A stretch of 64,000 bases of DNA from the NCBI GenBank assembly GCA_015345905.1, contig JADDTR010000016.1:252631-316630 (forward strand), read 5' to 3'. A program made the translations under genes and the position numbers. This document shows positions 46,280 to 58,800 of this stretch, one piece after another. This DNA is from Aotearoamyces nothofagi (lineage: Eukaryota > Ascomycota > Leotiomycetes > Leotiales > Tympanidaceae). The notes beneath the pieces were generated by a model, which saw only the letters and a list, made by a program, of their open reading frames with translations, had not been told where the DNA came from and did no database searches. Each line of letters opens with the position of its first letter. The first letter of the stretch is position 1.

Positions 46280-46884
46280 TCAGTCCGTCGGGTACCGCGG
46301 GTCGTATCTTTCATACCCTTCATCCTCCGTATCACTCTCGACATCCTCATCCACATCCTTAACCATCTTAACATCTTTCTGTGGATTCCCGGCATTTCCT
46401 AAATCACTCTTCCCCTCTGCGGGAGCCCCAGTCTCCGCATCTGCTGGTGCAAATGCGCTCTTGAAGCCGGCCTTTTTGAAGCCACCCTTCTTTGCGCTGC
46501 CAGAAGCCTCTCCTCCTAGCTTGATGCTAATCAGGCCAGACCCGGCATTTGCTTTTGCTTCCGCTCTCCTTGCCTTCTCTGAGGCCATGGGATCGCGCGT
46601 CAGTTGGCGCATGTCTTTGAGTCGCTGCTTATGCGAGTGGTCGTAGGAGCCAAGATGGGCTTCATATTCGTTCATACGGGCATACCCTTTGCTGCATAGC
46701 TCACCTGTAGAGATATTAGAGCTCCACGGCAGAGAGAGTAGAAACGGTATTGCTGCTCACAGTAGAAAGATCTGACTGCCTCGCGGGCGCTCTCCGTCTT
46801 AGGCGCTGGGTTCGTGAAGCCGCGCTGCACGGGGTTAACTTGAACATCTACTAGACGAGATGTAGACAAACTTACTGGAGGCAT
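46280..46884 (-). CDS. small C2H2 zinc-finger protein
   Basis: Exons 46884-46876 (only MPP), 46824-46761 and 46704-46280 give 165 residues. The start MPP/RGFTNPAPKTESAREAV leads into one C2H2 finger with Cys25, Cys28, His41 and His47: FYCELCSKGYARMNEYEAH then LGSYDHSHKQR. The longer spacing, the His-Lys-Gln-Arg end and the MxEYExH pattern resemble the jaz/matrin-like RNA-binding fingers found in GPATCH8/ZNF804-type and splicing-related proteins. The rest is Lys/Ala/Gly-rich (GGFKKAGFKSAF), ending in an acidic tail. It is probably nuclear; a link to RNA or splicing is inferred from finger type only. It shares a 232-bp divergent promoter with the MCP1-like gene. Confidence 0.87.
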
Positions 46885-47116
46885 TATGCTCGATGTTCGA
46901 AGATGAGCAGTTACGAGCTATACAGGTGTTCGCGATGCTGTTAACACTTCCCGTGAGGCTGTAGCTTTTATTACGGCAAAGATAGAGCTCAAATAAGGTT
47001 TGGCCAAAGCTCCTCGCCAACGCAAGCGCCCGCGGATGATCTGGAGCTTAAATGGCCTTGACAAGATACATCAACTCCATTACCAATTGTACATATCATT
47101 CCAAGCTGGCGGCAAC
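46885..47116. promoter_or_regulatory. compact divergent promoter, C2H2 protein / MCP1-like gene
   Basis: Only 232 bp separate the two opposite start codons, the shortest such gap in the window. Both promoters and both leaders must fit here, so the two genes may be co-regulated. No specific site is assigned. Confidence 0.6.
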
Positions 47117-48111
47117 ATGGACCGCAGGAATTCGGAGGCCGCCGAGTCTCAGGATGCCTTCATGTCTCTTCAACAACTAGATCCGTCACCTATAGACTCT
47201 CCTCCTCTCTCGGATTACGATAAGCAGTTCCCAGATCTTCCGTCTCCGGGACCGTCTTCCAGATCTCACACGCTGGGTCTCAGTGGTGGCGGCCACGGCG
47301 CTGTTTATTACTGTACCTCTACCAGATATCTCCGCTCTCGACGCGTCCCCATACTGATCACTGTATAGTAACTCGCTTGCAACGATATTCGTCCTACGTT
47401 TTCTCTGCCTATACCGCACTTCACCTTACAAATACGTCAATAATACCGTTGATAACCCGTTCTGTCCCCGCATCAGAGCGCTATCTTCTCCTTTCGCGGC
47501 CCTACTACCAGTCGCCCCTCATAGAACCCCTTCTTGTCACAATACCACTCCTGACACACATCGCATCCGGCGTTGCGCTACGCGTCTACCGACGCAACCA
47601 GACTCTCAAACGCTATGGAGCCTCTAACATGTCCGTCTCCTCTCGACTCTCCTCCCATATACATGTCTGGCCGCCGCTATCTTATTTATCAGTATCAGGA
47701 TATGTTCTCGCGCCTTTGGTTGTTGGTCATATATTAGTAAACAGAGTCCTGCCTTTGTGGTATGGAGGCGGAAGTTCGAGCGTTGGGCTAGGCTTTGTGA
47801 GCCATGGTTTTGCGAAACACCCGTTTTTGGCGTGCACAGGATATATTGCACTCGTAACAACGGCGAGTGGGCATATCGTTTGGGGGTGGGCGAAATGGAT
47901 GGGATGGGCGCAGGTCAGTGCTGGAGGTACGAGGGCCAGTGTCAAGAAGGCTAGAAGGAGGTGGTGGGGAATTAATGGAGTTGCGGCCTTGCTCGCTACC
48001 CTTTGGTCGGCCGGAGGGCTCGGTATTATTGGGAGGGGTGGCAGAGCTACCGGATTGGTGGGAGATGGTTGGGATGAACTGTATTCGAAGATACCACTAT
48101 TGTCTTTATAA
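47117..48111 (+). CDS. MCP1-like mitochondrial membrane protein
   Basis: Exons 47117-47312 and 47369-48111 (56-bp intron, phase 1) give 312 residues. The N-terminal 60 residues are polar and Ser/Pro-rich. From the splice junction on it reads AVYYLLTRLQRYSSYVFSAY, TALHLTNTSIIPLITRS and SGVALRVYRRNQTLKRYG, then further hydrophobic segments including LSYLSVSGYVLAPLVVGH and HIVWGWAKWMGW. This is the pattern of the fungal DUF1691/MCP1 transmembrane domain, with about five membrane segments. Yeast Mcp1 sits in the outer mitochondrial membrane, binds Vps13 at vacuole contacts and rescues loss of ERMES. The assignment is by pattern; function here is inferred from yeast. Confidence 0.85.
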
Positions 48112-48524
48112 GGAAGTCCCCAGCGTGGAGTTTGGCATAGGTAGAGTGTGATGCATAGCGACTGGAGTTTTCGGAATATTGGCATGCTTATCCATCTCCT
48201 GTGCTTTTACAGCATTCGAGAGATATCCAAGAAGTGTTACTGCGATTCAGACAACGAAGCTTAACCTTTCAACACTGGCATGCAGGAATTATTCTAAAAT
48301 GTGAGGTTGGTTAGATATCACCATGGGTTCGTAAATCGGCAATATGCACAATGCAGATTTAGTAGAAACCACTCGTCGGTCTGCAAAAATATCACAGTGG
48401 AAGGAATCCGACTTGGAGTTGCCATGCATTTATGATATTGTTATATCACATGTAATAAACCCATAGAAATACACTCTAATGCTCGGAGTCTTTGTCTTCG
48501 TAGCTTCACTATCTCATGCCCCTT
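48112..48524. other. convergent intergenic gap
   Basis: 413 bp between the MCP1-like stop (+) and the PDH E1 beta stop (-); it holds both 3' ends. No further feature. Confidence 0.55.
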
Positions 48525-49739
48525 CTACAACCGTAGCATTTTCGCGGCATAGTTTTCGATCAGCTGCTCATTTGGGAATGCTAACTCCTCGAGCTTTTGC
48601 GCATATGGCGTTGGCACCTCTGCACCACAGATTCTCTGCGCTGGTGCCTCCAAATAATCGAAGGCGTACTCCATAGCTAGAGCAAGAATCTCAGAACCGA
48701 CACCGTACGCTGGGAAACCGGATTCAACGGATAGGAGGCGTCCGGTCTTCTTGACAGACTTGATAATTGCTTCGACATCCAAGGGCTTAATGGAGCGTAG
48801 GTTGATGACTTCAACCTCAACGCCATACTTCTTCTTGAGGTTCTCAGCAGCCTCAAGAGAATGGCCGACTGAGCGGGACAGAGTGACGATAGTTAGATCT
48901 TTGCCAGTGCGCTCAATCTTTGCTTTACCGAATGGGATGAGGAAATCATTTCTTTGTGCTGCTTCGCTCATTGGGAAGCTTTGACCGTATAGAAGTTCGT
49001 TCTCAAGGACAACAACTGGGTTAGGATCTCTAATGGCACTCTTGAGGAGTCCCTTGGCATCTTCAGCACTCCAAGGAGTGACAACCTTTAGACCGGGTAT
49101 GCTTCCGTACCAAGCCGAGTAATCTTGTGAATGTTGTGCGGCGACACCTGAAGCGAAGCCATTGGGACCGCGGAAGGTGATGTTACATGGCTGGATGCCT
49201 CCGGACATGTAGTGGGTCTTTGCAGCTGAGTTGATAATTTGGTCAATTGCTTGCATGGCGAAGTTGAAGGTCATGAACTCGCACTGAGATTATCCGTAAG
49301 CATTGGTCCAGTCAACGACGGGTGACTGATCTCGTCAACAACAGGAAGGGAAGCAGAGTCTTACCACCGGGTGCAGACCTGCCAATGCAGCGCCAACAGT
49401 CAGGCCAGTAAATCCGGACTCGGTAATGGGACTATCGATGATTCTCTTGTCTCCGAAACGATCCAGTAATCCCTTTGTGACTTTGTATGCGCCATTGTAC
49501 TGTGCAACCTCCTCACCAAGCACAAAGACCTTGTCATTTGCCTCCAGCTCCTCTGCAAGAGCTTCATTGAGGGCCTCTCGAACCGTCATCTGCTTTGTTC
49601 CACTCTCCGATGCATAGCTTCTGCATTGTATACTAGCGGCGACTCGTGGGAGAGTAGAGCGTTGGAAAGCGCAGCGGCCAACGGGCCTACTTGACGCTGA
49701 AGACAGTAATCGCGAAGCTGGACGAAGAATTCGCGACAT
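48525..49739 (-). CDS. pdb1: pyruvate dehydrogenase E1 component subunit beta
   Basis: Exons 49739-49365 and 49283-48525 (81-bp intron, phase 0) give 377 residues. An Arg/Ser-rich mitochondrial presequence ([14 protein letters not shown]..) of about 40 residues leads to [35 protein letters not shown] and [13 protein letters not shown]. After the intron come [38 protein letters not shown] and [14 protein letters not shown]. It ends with the transketolase C-terminal domain ([13 protein letters not shown]). Together with E1 alpha it decarboxylates pyruvate with thiamine diphosphate in the mitochondrial matrix. An in-frame upstream extension exists without support as protein; the start at 49739 gives a proper targeting peptide. 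Confidence 0.96.
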
Positions 49740-50302
49740 CTTGTTGTGGGGCGTCAGCTTGATGATGTGCTTGGAGGGAATTGAGCTGTGATTAGAGATG
49801 GCTTGAAGCTCCGCGACCTTTCCGATAGAGCTCTCTCTGTTGGGCCCAACTTGCTGAATAGGTTTAGCGAGCGAAAGCCGGCGAACTCCCACCACACGGA
49901 TGAGACCGGCGCGTCACGTGCCTCATGCAAGCTTCCTATCGCAGATCCTAGGACAGAGACGTTATCAGGAACTGATATCGAGAAGCAGTGATACGTAAGA
50001 TATGCAAGAGTCAAGGGGTTAGTTTCGCTTCATTGATGTTACGGAAAGTTTTAGAACAAGTATAATCTATTTTCATTCTCTCGTATTATTGCGATGTCTA
50101 TGTACCTATCTCACGAAAACATGTAGCTGCTACACCAATTGGAACAATCCCAAACCCAAAAGATCGCAAAAGAAAGAAGCCCTAAGATTACTGTAACACA
50201 GAAGTGTAAGTTGGCCGAGACAGCATACTGTACATGTTTGAATGTCGACGCTGTGTCGCCTGGAGCTTGTGCGTGAACTAATTGACATGGCTGTCTTCTT
50301 TT
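49740..50302. other. intergenic gap, PDH E1 beta promoter
   Basis: 563 bp between the PDH E1 beta start and the ERG6 stop, both minus strand. A CACGTG hexamer lies at 49915-49920. No gene is seen. Confidence 0.5.
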
Positions 50303-51661
50303 CTAAGCCAACGGCTTTCTTGCAACCATGAGATACATAGGCGTGAATAGATCTTCCTTTGCGCCCGCTACGAGGCAGTCAGCGGCCACTGCCAAGCTGT
50401 CGGCAGTCTTCTGTGTTCCCGGCGGGGCGAGGTGGAGCGCTTCCAGTACGCCAACAAAACGATGGGTGATTCCTCGTCCAATCTTCGTCATCCGCAGGAT
50501 GGTTGGGAAATCCCAATAACTTCCCATAAGCTTGAAGTCTCCAGCCAGGGGATAATACCAGGGTGTAGCATCTGGGCGATGTGCCAAGTCCTCGTGTAAC
50601 TCGAGCTCAAAGCCAGCGGCCTTGATGGCAGCAATCCCCTCTGAAATCCTTACCATGTTAGAGATGCCATCTCCTTGCTCGATTCCGAGGCGAATTTCGC
50701 GATGGTGCTGGTTGTCATTATCATACTTATCGGTCATGAGCCACTCATAGACACCGAAAACTCCACCTGGCTTGAGGACCTTGAATATTTGTGAGTAGAC
50801 ACCCTCGAGTGAAGGTGCGTGGACGGTGGCCTCGATAGCATATACAGCATCGAAGCTGGCTTCAGGGAAAGACATTTGCTAGAACGAATTGTTAGCACAG
50901 ACGTGGGGTTTTCATTTTATCCAAGACCTACCATGAAGTCACCCTTGACGAATTTTAATTGGTTTGCCATTCCTTCCTTAATTGCATACCTCGTTGCACG
51001 CTCGATCTGATAATCGTTGTTGTTCAATCCGGTGATATGAGCACCGGTGAACTTTGCAATCTCGCGGGCGGGCCCACCAACACCGCAGCCAACATCCAAC
51101 ACTTTCATGCCATCCTTGATGCCAATCTGGTGTGCGAGGTAATGTTCATGTCGTGCAATTGCTTGGTAGAAAGGCTCGCCGTATGCAAATCGGCAGAAGT
51201 GGAACGACTGGCCCCATCCATACTCGTAGAGGTCGGTACCGAGGTTGTAGTAACTGGCAGAGATTAATTAGTAATGATCTTCCAATTGCTCGCCGGGTAT
51301 ATGCTACTCACTGTCTCGTCAAGGTCGCATACTCGTTTCTGCGTGCCTAACAAAAAACCATAGTCAGAGTCGAACATTTTGAAAGTGGGACGTTTATTTT
51401 GCTCACTTCTCTATCGGCGTCAGTCTCGTCAGCAGCGGTCTTGTTGTCCCAATGCTTAAAGTATTCATCCACAGCTGCCTTCTGTGCAACCTTGTCCTTC
51501 CTCATCATGGCAGAGAAGCCGCCTTCAGCCTTCGCGGAGTTCTGGTGCATGGCTTTGCTGTTTTCGTTAGCTATGGCCTCACCAGCCGATGGCGCGAGTT
51601 CAACTTACTTAAATGCCGCATCACGGGAATGATCCTCTGTCTCGAGCTTACTGGGCGCCAT
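50303..51661 (-). CDS. ERG6: sterol 24-C-methyltransferase
   Basis: Five exons: 51661-51609, 51557-51407, 51346-51312, 51253-50932 and 50878-50303, giving 378 residues, close to yeast Erg6 (383). Key stretches are [19 protein letters not shown] (aromatic sterol-site region), the SAM motif [16 protein letters not shown] (about 131-146), [20 protein letters not shown] / [20 protein letters not shown] across the last intron, [15 protein letters not shown], and the C-terminal sterol methyltransferase domain. It adds a methyl group from SAM to C-24 of zymosterol/lanosterol-type sterols in ergosterol synthesis, on lipid droplets and ER. Exon 3 is only 35 bp. All motifs are intact. Confidence 0.96.
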
Positions 51662-52311
51662 CTTGGAAGTTTGGAGTGAATGCGAAGTAGAGATGCGTAA
51701 GGACTATAAATTCTTGAATTGACCAAGATGAAGATTGAGAGAGACGGGTGCTGATATGTTATGTGTGATGTTCTCTCCAAGGGGACGCCGAAGCTTGGTT
51801 GGCTAATGTAGCTGGCACCCTGGCTATCCCGACGCCTCTACGTAGGTACAGCACCTTATGCACGGTAAGTCAGCCAGTGGCAGGGATTAACCCGAAAACG
51901 AGACGCATCTAGCTCTGCATAAAAGCGAGCTAATCTCCCCATCCCGAGCTTAATTGCAACAGGGGAAGTCACGTGGCGCTCTAGAACGCGTCCGTATTCG
52001 TGACGAGGGAAAAAGAATACGATAAGAGGTTCTCATCAGTAAGCCACCTTGATGGCCAAAACCAGCATTTAATTCAACTACAGCGTGGCTAGATGTTTCT
52101 GCTACCGCACACTATATCTGCCCCCCATCGCTCCCAAATGCATATGCATATGCATTTAAATTGGCCCATGCCACCTATGTATGATCGTCTTGAAACCTTG
52201 GATATCTTAATCGTCCGTCTCTAGCCGAGACCCCAAACGCCGTCGCCATGCATATTCAAATTAGTTCCCATAGGTGTGTGATTATAATTTACAATCCGAT
52301 CTTCACTCGCT
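51662..52311. promoter_or_regulatory. ERG6 promoter region
   Basis: 650 bp between the ERG6 start and the stop of the DUF1765 gene. TCACGTGGC (CACGTG at 51970-51975) lies about 310 bp upstream of the ATG. Sterol genes are often driven by SREBP-type bHLH factors that bind E-box-like sites, so this is a candidate, but one hexamer is weak evidence. An atgcatatgcatatgcat palindromic run lies at 52138-52155. Confidence 0.4.
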
Positions 52312-55300
52312 TTATATGTACTTCCTAAACCCCTCTACACCCAAAGTCGGGCATTCAATCAACTTCAGAGTTGGAACCCCCTCCGAGCGTCTTCGCTCCA
52401 CGAAGTTATTACACTCCATCATCAGCAAGGTCCACTCTGCGAGCGCTTTGCCGGCATACTTGCTCCGGGTATGTAAAGTTTCTTGCCTAGGTGCGAGGCT
52501 CGGCACCTCATCCGCCGTTCCAGGTACTTGGCTCACAAGCCACGCTTGTGCAGGGGCCGGCAGACGTGGCAGCGAGAGTTTTCTATCTCTATTAAACGCA
52601 TTCTTTTGTGATTGGTGCTGTGGATGCCATTCAAGAGAAAACTTGAAACAGTAAGCACGGAAACTAGCCGGGGGGCTAGATGGAGCTGAAGAATCAGAAG
52701 AGGAGGTAGAATGGTGGTTGTGGACTGAGATGGGAGGACGATGTGAGCGAGCTGAGGCTGTAGCTTGGCGAACTTGGTCAAGCTGGTTGATGTTTCCTTT
52801 ATTAGATGAGGGCGATGATGGGGACTTTGGAATATCGTGGCCAGGTCCATCAGGGCTGTTGAAAGGCATGATTTTCCCGAGAAGTGACCATTTCTTCCTT
52901 GGCGTAGAGTTAGCATCTATCGGCAGGGCAAAGTCCGGGGAATCTGCTAGGCCAGCTAGAGATGAATTGCGTCTATACGAGTTCGATTGGCTAGCTAATG
53001 AGGGTGGGATAACACCGTCAAAGCCAAGAAAATGTCCGGAAGTAGGATTTTGAGTATCAGTCCTGATGATGAGTAATCTTCGTCCTGGAGCTGGATGGCA
53101 AGGCGCCGATGACGGTAGCATTTTGCCTTCTTTTTCAGCAGTTTGCTTCAAGTACAAATAATGCGACCAGACCAACTTAAGACGTTCCAACACGGTGCCT
53201 AATATTTTTCTACTTGGCGTTAGCAACATCTCATACAACCAAAGAATTCATTAAAACTTACGTATCCAACGGTGAAGCTTCCCCATCGAATCTACAAATT
53301 CGCCAGCAAAGAAGCCTCATATAGTATGCTCTCACCATAGGACACCAGTGTAGAAAATACTCTTGGAAGGTACTCTCCGATAAGAGCCAATCAAAACACA
53401 AGACTTTTTTCCTCTGATCATCGCCTGCAATCAGATTCCATGCTCCGTAAACGAATGAAAAGAGTCTTATTTCGCTCATGCTGTTTTGACTTTCAGTGAT
53501 CTTGCGGCATACGTCGAGCCAAAACGGCCAATCGATGTAATCTGTCTTCTCTACTTGTGCATTTTGAAACCTTATATATATATTTAAAGCTTCCTCGATG
53601 AAGTCGCACAGAACAAAACAAGCGTTATGATCGAAGAGCGAAGTCCTCTTTGCAGAGGCACGCATCATAATACTGAAGGCCTCTGCAAAAGTACACCGAG
53701 CACTTTGGAAGTCGGATAGACGTTCGGATATGAAATCCCTGAGAAGCATTATTAGGCGATTCTCAGCCATGAGACGAGCTGCATTGCCGGAAGGGGGGAT
53801 TGGGAGTGCGGATGCGCTGGCGTCCGCGCCTAAGATAAGGTCGTCGAGTGATAAGGGGTTAGGTCCTGCCACATTATCACCAGAAGATTGTCGGTGAATG
53901 GTAGCATCCAGGGCTGTGAGAATCTGGCTGTGCACGAGTAGAAAGCCTGGAGCACGGGCCTTCTCAGCAAATGAAGCTTCCGGATGCAAAAACTCTTCTG
54001 CCAAAATATGATAATGCTTGCAGAAGACAAAAAAGAGGTCACTATCACGTCCACGCCAACGACCAACCCACGGCCCATGCCAAGGTAGCTTGGCGACACC
54101 CATTGGGGTGTTTGGACGTTGACGCAAATCGTTTACCAAATTTTTAACGGACGTCCACCCAAGAGAATGGAGATGAGGTGGGAATTCTGCCACAACATCA
54201 TCAGAGCCAGCAGATGTACCGAAGCGCCGGACGAGTCCAAATTCGCCTGCAACTCGTTTAATAGTTTCCAGTGGGAGTTTCCATACTCTAACTAGCATTT
54301 CCGCAACCCCAGGACAGAAAAAGAAGGCATAGGCGGCCGCTTTGCCGCAGAATGCTACCAGGCTTGCTGGTGCGTGTCTCAAAGACATTCTTTCAATGAC
54401 AACTTTCATCTGCTGAAGGAGATTTTGGATGAACAAATTGCGGACATTGTGGTAAACAGATTCGGCAAGAAATTGTGAGGCAGTAGAGCTCAAAGAACCA
54501 GATGACCGTGTTCGTGGTAATGAGCAACTAGCCGATCTCTCTTTCAGAGACGCAAAGTACGAAGGTGCCGAACGCCATTCTGGCCTCACCATGATGCCAG
54601 AGATAGCATCAAGAAGGACAGGTCGATCAAGTCCAGAAATGTTTTGTTGGTTGTTGTTACCATCAAGCATGTCCAGCAACCCTGTCCACCACTTATTGAG
54701 GATATTTACCCTCCTGTCAAGGTCTTCAGGCCGTAGATTCGTGTTGGATTTGTGCTGTGCGTAGTTTCTAATGAATGGCATGAGTGTCGACCTAACAACA
54801 TTTGTTCTCAGAGCAGCAGATTTTAACTGGAACTTTTGATAGTCGGTTTCCAACGAACGAAATATCGAATAAAGTTCATCTTTCTTTCGAGGACTTTCAA
54901 TGCCCGAACTGCCTAATTTTTCTTTCGAGAACGATTTTGGAATCGGAGGAACTTCCATGGACAGTCTTGTAGAGGCCGATGTCTTCACGGAGCTCTTTCC
55001 CAAGCTAGCATTTGAAGCATTGAAAGTCCTACTGATCAGTTCACTCTGAGTACGCTTCGATTTCTTGAGCAAGACTGTGCCCCTTCTGACCAAACCTTTA
55101 TTGTGACTTTCGGTAGGTTTAACCGGAGCAGGCCTTTCAACTTTGGGAGGAGCTGTGAAGCCCTTCCGTGGACTGGAGGACGATATTGAGCTGGCAGCTG
55201 TCGAATCATCCTCCTCCACACTCCTGTCATCACCATCCTTCTTAGCAGTTCTTCCTGGGGATGGTGATCTAGAGGATGAAATCCATGACTTCCTGGCGAA

Positions 55301-55807
55301 AGAGGCAAAAGATTCGGACATTTTTAACTTGTCATGGGTAGCTTTCGTGACAATGGGCATTGGTGGATGCATTATTGTCTTCTTGCTCTCTGGGGAGCCT
55401 TTCCGCTCCGGGGAGCCTTTCACCCTCTGTATCCATGACTTCGGTCGAGCCACAAGTGACTGCCGCCTGCCCAGCCTCTCAAGTTTGGGTCGCCCGTCTT
55501 GTAATCCACCATCCTTTGGCTTGTGGCCATCCCGCGGCTCGTGAACTGAGCTTGTCCCGTTACCAGGCTCTGCGTCGGATACCTCTGCGGGGAAGTACTC
55601 CTTGACTGGAGAATACGAAGGACTTTCGTGAGTAGGGATGTAGGTGTAGCTCGCAGATCTCGGGAGTACTTGGGGGTCTTTGGAAGGTCGAGTATGGTTG
55701 AATTTCGCGGAGATCAGGTCTGGTATATTGGGGGATGAGTGCGAGCGTGGAAAGCTGCTGTTCGCCTCTGGAAAGAATGATTCCATAGTAATTGTTGGCC
55801 CATCCAT
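52312..55807 (-). CDS. DUF1765 (UPF0592) family protein
   Basis: Exons 55807-53262 and 53209-52312 (52-bp intron, phase 2) give 1147 residues. The first 290 residues are Ser/Pro/Lys-rich and likely disordered. The conserved helical region starts at about 300 (DELYSIFRSLETDYQKF) and continues with LRPEDLDRRVNILNKWWTGLL, LDAISGIMVRPEW, AAYAFFFCPGVAEMLVRVW and LFFVFCKHYHILAEEF. After the intron TKILGTVLERLKLVWSHYLYL follows, then a Ser/Pro-rich stretch and a final ordered piece (KYAGKALAEWTLLMMEC). This matches fungal DUF1765 proteins, which have no settled biochemical role. The hydrophobic stretch near 520 may give the membrane-protein label but is not a clear membrane helix. Confidence 0.88.
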
Positions 55808-58800
55808 GACAGCGCGGACCCGGCCACGGGGCAGAGGATGCGCACACGTGCTTATACGAGCATCGTGGTCTTTCCTAGTAGCCGCAGTATTAAGATATTA
55901 TAACCTGGGGCCTTCTCTGACCAGCAGAGAGCTGGGGGTGTATTGTTCGTGTTGTTCGTCAGCAGTGCTGTCCGGAGCCGCGGATAAGCTCGCTCTTGGT
56001 AGTCGTGCTTGTTTCAAGGTCGCGTCGTGCGTAGCTTGCGAAGGACTGTAGAAAAGGGCGAAAGATTTCCAGGAAGAGATCAAGCAGGAATGATGGATTG
56101 ATCGACCAACGAAAACGAACGTGTGTGGTGAATGCAGGAAGTCGTCTGCGTCAGGTAAGGAGGAAGAGGATGGATGGGAGAGAGCGGAGGGAGTGGTGGC
56201 ACGGAGGTGGAGGCGGAGGTGGAGATGGAGATGGAGATGTCAGATACAAGGAACATTACGGTACAGGCAGTGATCGGATCTGATCGGTCTAAGGACGACC
56301 ATGACCGACCATGACCGGCCATCACTAAGGGTGGCCAGCTAGGGCGTTGGGGCATCTCCCTAGGGCATCTTAGGTGCTGTGGGCGCCTAGGGTGGTGGTT
56401 CATTAGGTGTTTTACGGCACTCTACGGACGGTGCTGGGCAGCTTCTCAGCGCCTTTTGCGCACGCCAGTCTTGCCGTTAAGCCTTGCCGCAGAGCCAAAG
56501 TGCCTCTGTTCTTCGCTAGCTCTGGACGAGTATAGTGACGAGTATAGTGACGAGTAGCAAGTCGCTGTAACATTGGCCATGAACCATGAACTATGAACTC
56601 ACTCTCTCTACTCGCGTTACCCGTCTTCCCACTTCTCTGCTCCCTTGCTCCCTTGCTGGCACAGCTGGCACAGCTGGCACCACAGCTCGCAGAGAGGTGC
56701 AGGGACCGTCACGGCCACAGCCACAGCCTACAGCAGTCCGTCCCTACGTGCAGGACCTCCTGTGCGGTATTGTAGCGGGACTACAGTACAGCAGCTGTAT
56801 TGTACAGTGTATTCGCCTCTCTGTTTCTATCAATAGAAAGCCTCCCTGTCGTGCTGCCGCTCGTCTGGTACTGTCTGCCGGCTCGACACTCAGTCCGCCG
56901 TGCTCCTGTCCTCTCTACACCACACACGCCTTCGAAGGATGCAGAGTACAGGCTGCGTCTCCTGCTCCTGCAGCTGGCCCGCGGCTGCAGATCAGCAATG
57001 TATCGCCCCTCTTCTTGCGCGTTTCCTCGGAGCTCGTCCAGTTCCAAAGCAGGCGTGGCCTGATTCGGGGTCTGGATGGGCACGTACTCGACAGTATGTA
57101 GTCGGGATGGACAGGCAGTACGGGCTGAGCGTGCTGTAGCCGCAACCTGCCAGATAAGCTGCCGTCCCTCCCAAGGTGGCTGCCGGCCATGCTGACGAAT
57201 ATGTTTCTCATTGCCATGAAACAGATGAATACTCTCCAGCGGCCGTAGTGGCCGCGCCAGCAGGGTGGCCCGCCGGTCAATCTCAATCAATCTTACGGTG
57301 TCTGTGTCTGTGTCTGTGTCTGTCCGTCCTGCTTGCCGAGACTTCCCCGAGCCAATATGGACATTTGGCAGATTGGACACAGGGAACGCTGGGCGAGCGC
57401 CGCTCAATGCTGCTGCACGGTAGGGTATTGAAGACAGGAAATCATGGATCTGGTGGGGAGCGGACAGCATAGCATGTGGAACAGTGGAACAGTGGGACAG
57501 CAGGGCACCGGGCACAGGGCCTCGCAGCGCCTGCCAGGGCTTGCCAGGGCCTGCCAGGGCCTTTTGCAGGGTCTTTTGGGGAGCTACAGCGCTGGGCGCA
57601 CTCGCTCTTCACTACACTGCGCTGCACTGCACTGCAACTGCACTCCGGACTGTGGATTATCGTCAATTGTCTAGTGTGGGTTTGATTGCTCCCGCCCCGT
57701 TCCTTACCGTAGGTATTGATTGCATCGCCCCTGATGTAGAGGCGCTACTCCGTGACCGAGATGACAAGCACGGATGTTATCAGGACGAAAGATGTCTCCA
57801 CCGAATTCTTCTTGATGATCTCATCGGCATTACTGCAGTACTTACTGCACTGTACTGCGTGGACGGACCTCGGACCTTCCGATATCAGATATGCTGCTAC
57901 AGTACTCAAGTATCTGATCCTGCATAGATGGCCATCGACCCTGTACTGCGGACTCTGCAGTGCTATCGCCGCGCCACCAGCGTGTTTTCTTTTTCTTTGT
58001 CTAGGATGGAGGGACCGACACTCTCTCTCCTACAGTACTTTCCGACACTCTTCAGATGCTGCGATAGCCCAGTACCGGCCTGCGTCAGGTCTTGCGGCCT
58101 TGTAACACACACGGATGCAAGCCACTTGATGGAATGTTAACCCTCTATAATCTATAGGTAATGCATTATGGATTTTGCTGCTCAGATCCACATGGCCATC
58201 GGGCATATACCGCGTGTGGTGGTACTCGGCAAAACAAACGTTAGGAGACCGGGAATTTACAGCCAATAGACTTTCTTCAGTCGGCCGAATTCCTTTCATA
58301 GAAGTGGAAGCGAGAGAACTTGATCTGTGCTCTTTTATCGTTTATTTAGGTTAGCTCATATACAAAGTACGCTGTGGTGAATTCACGTGCGTCTCAACAT
58401 CGCCATCGCCATCCGAACTGTTGAACATTCACAGCCTAGCAACTTCTAATGGGCTTATAATCGACGCATTTAATGCACTCAAATAAATAGCTTCATGGTA
58501 TAACACAAATTCTGCATCACTATTGCCCTAAAGCTTTGCATCCTATATATAGACTAAGTGTGCGCCTCCAAATATGGGGTGCAATACTTGAAGGTAGCTA
58601 CAGGCGGAAAGGTTTCTCTTTATACTAGAGGCAGCTTCACATAATATACCTCAATACTGCTCCAGGTCGGTCGATTGGTCTATTCGAAGGGTAAATTGCA
58701 CTGTCGCATAGAATATAGCGATATAGATATAGGCAAAGACGAAACCGCCGGCAAGTTTCAAGTGGCACAAGCAACAGCGATGACGAGAGCAAGGAGCTAT

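Noticed and set aside
56586-57101. 171-codon open frame on the plus strand
   Set aside because: It overlaps the previous frame on the other strand, its composition is set by gcacagctg-type repeats, and it has no family signature.
56781-57515. 244-codon open frame on the minus strand
   Set aside because: It opens with GTG rather than ATG. Its sequence follows simple repeats (Thr-Asp runs from the gtgtct tract), and it shows no domain.
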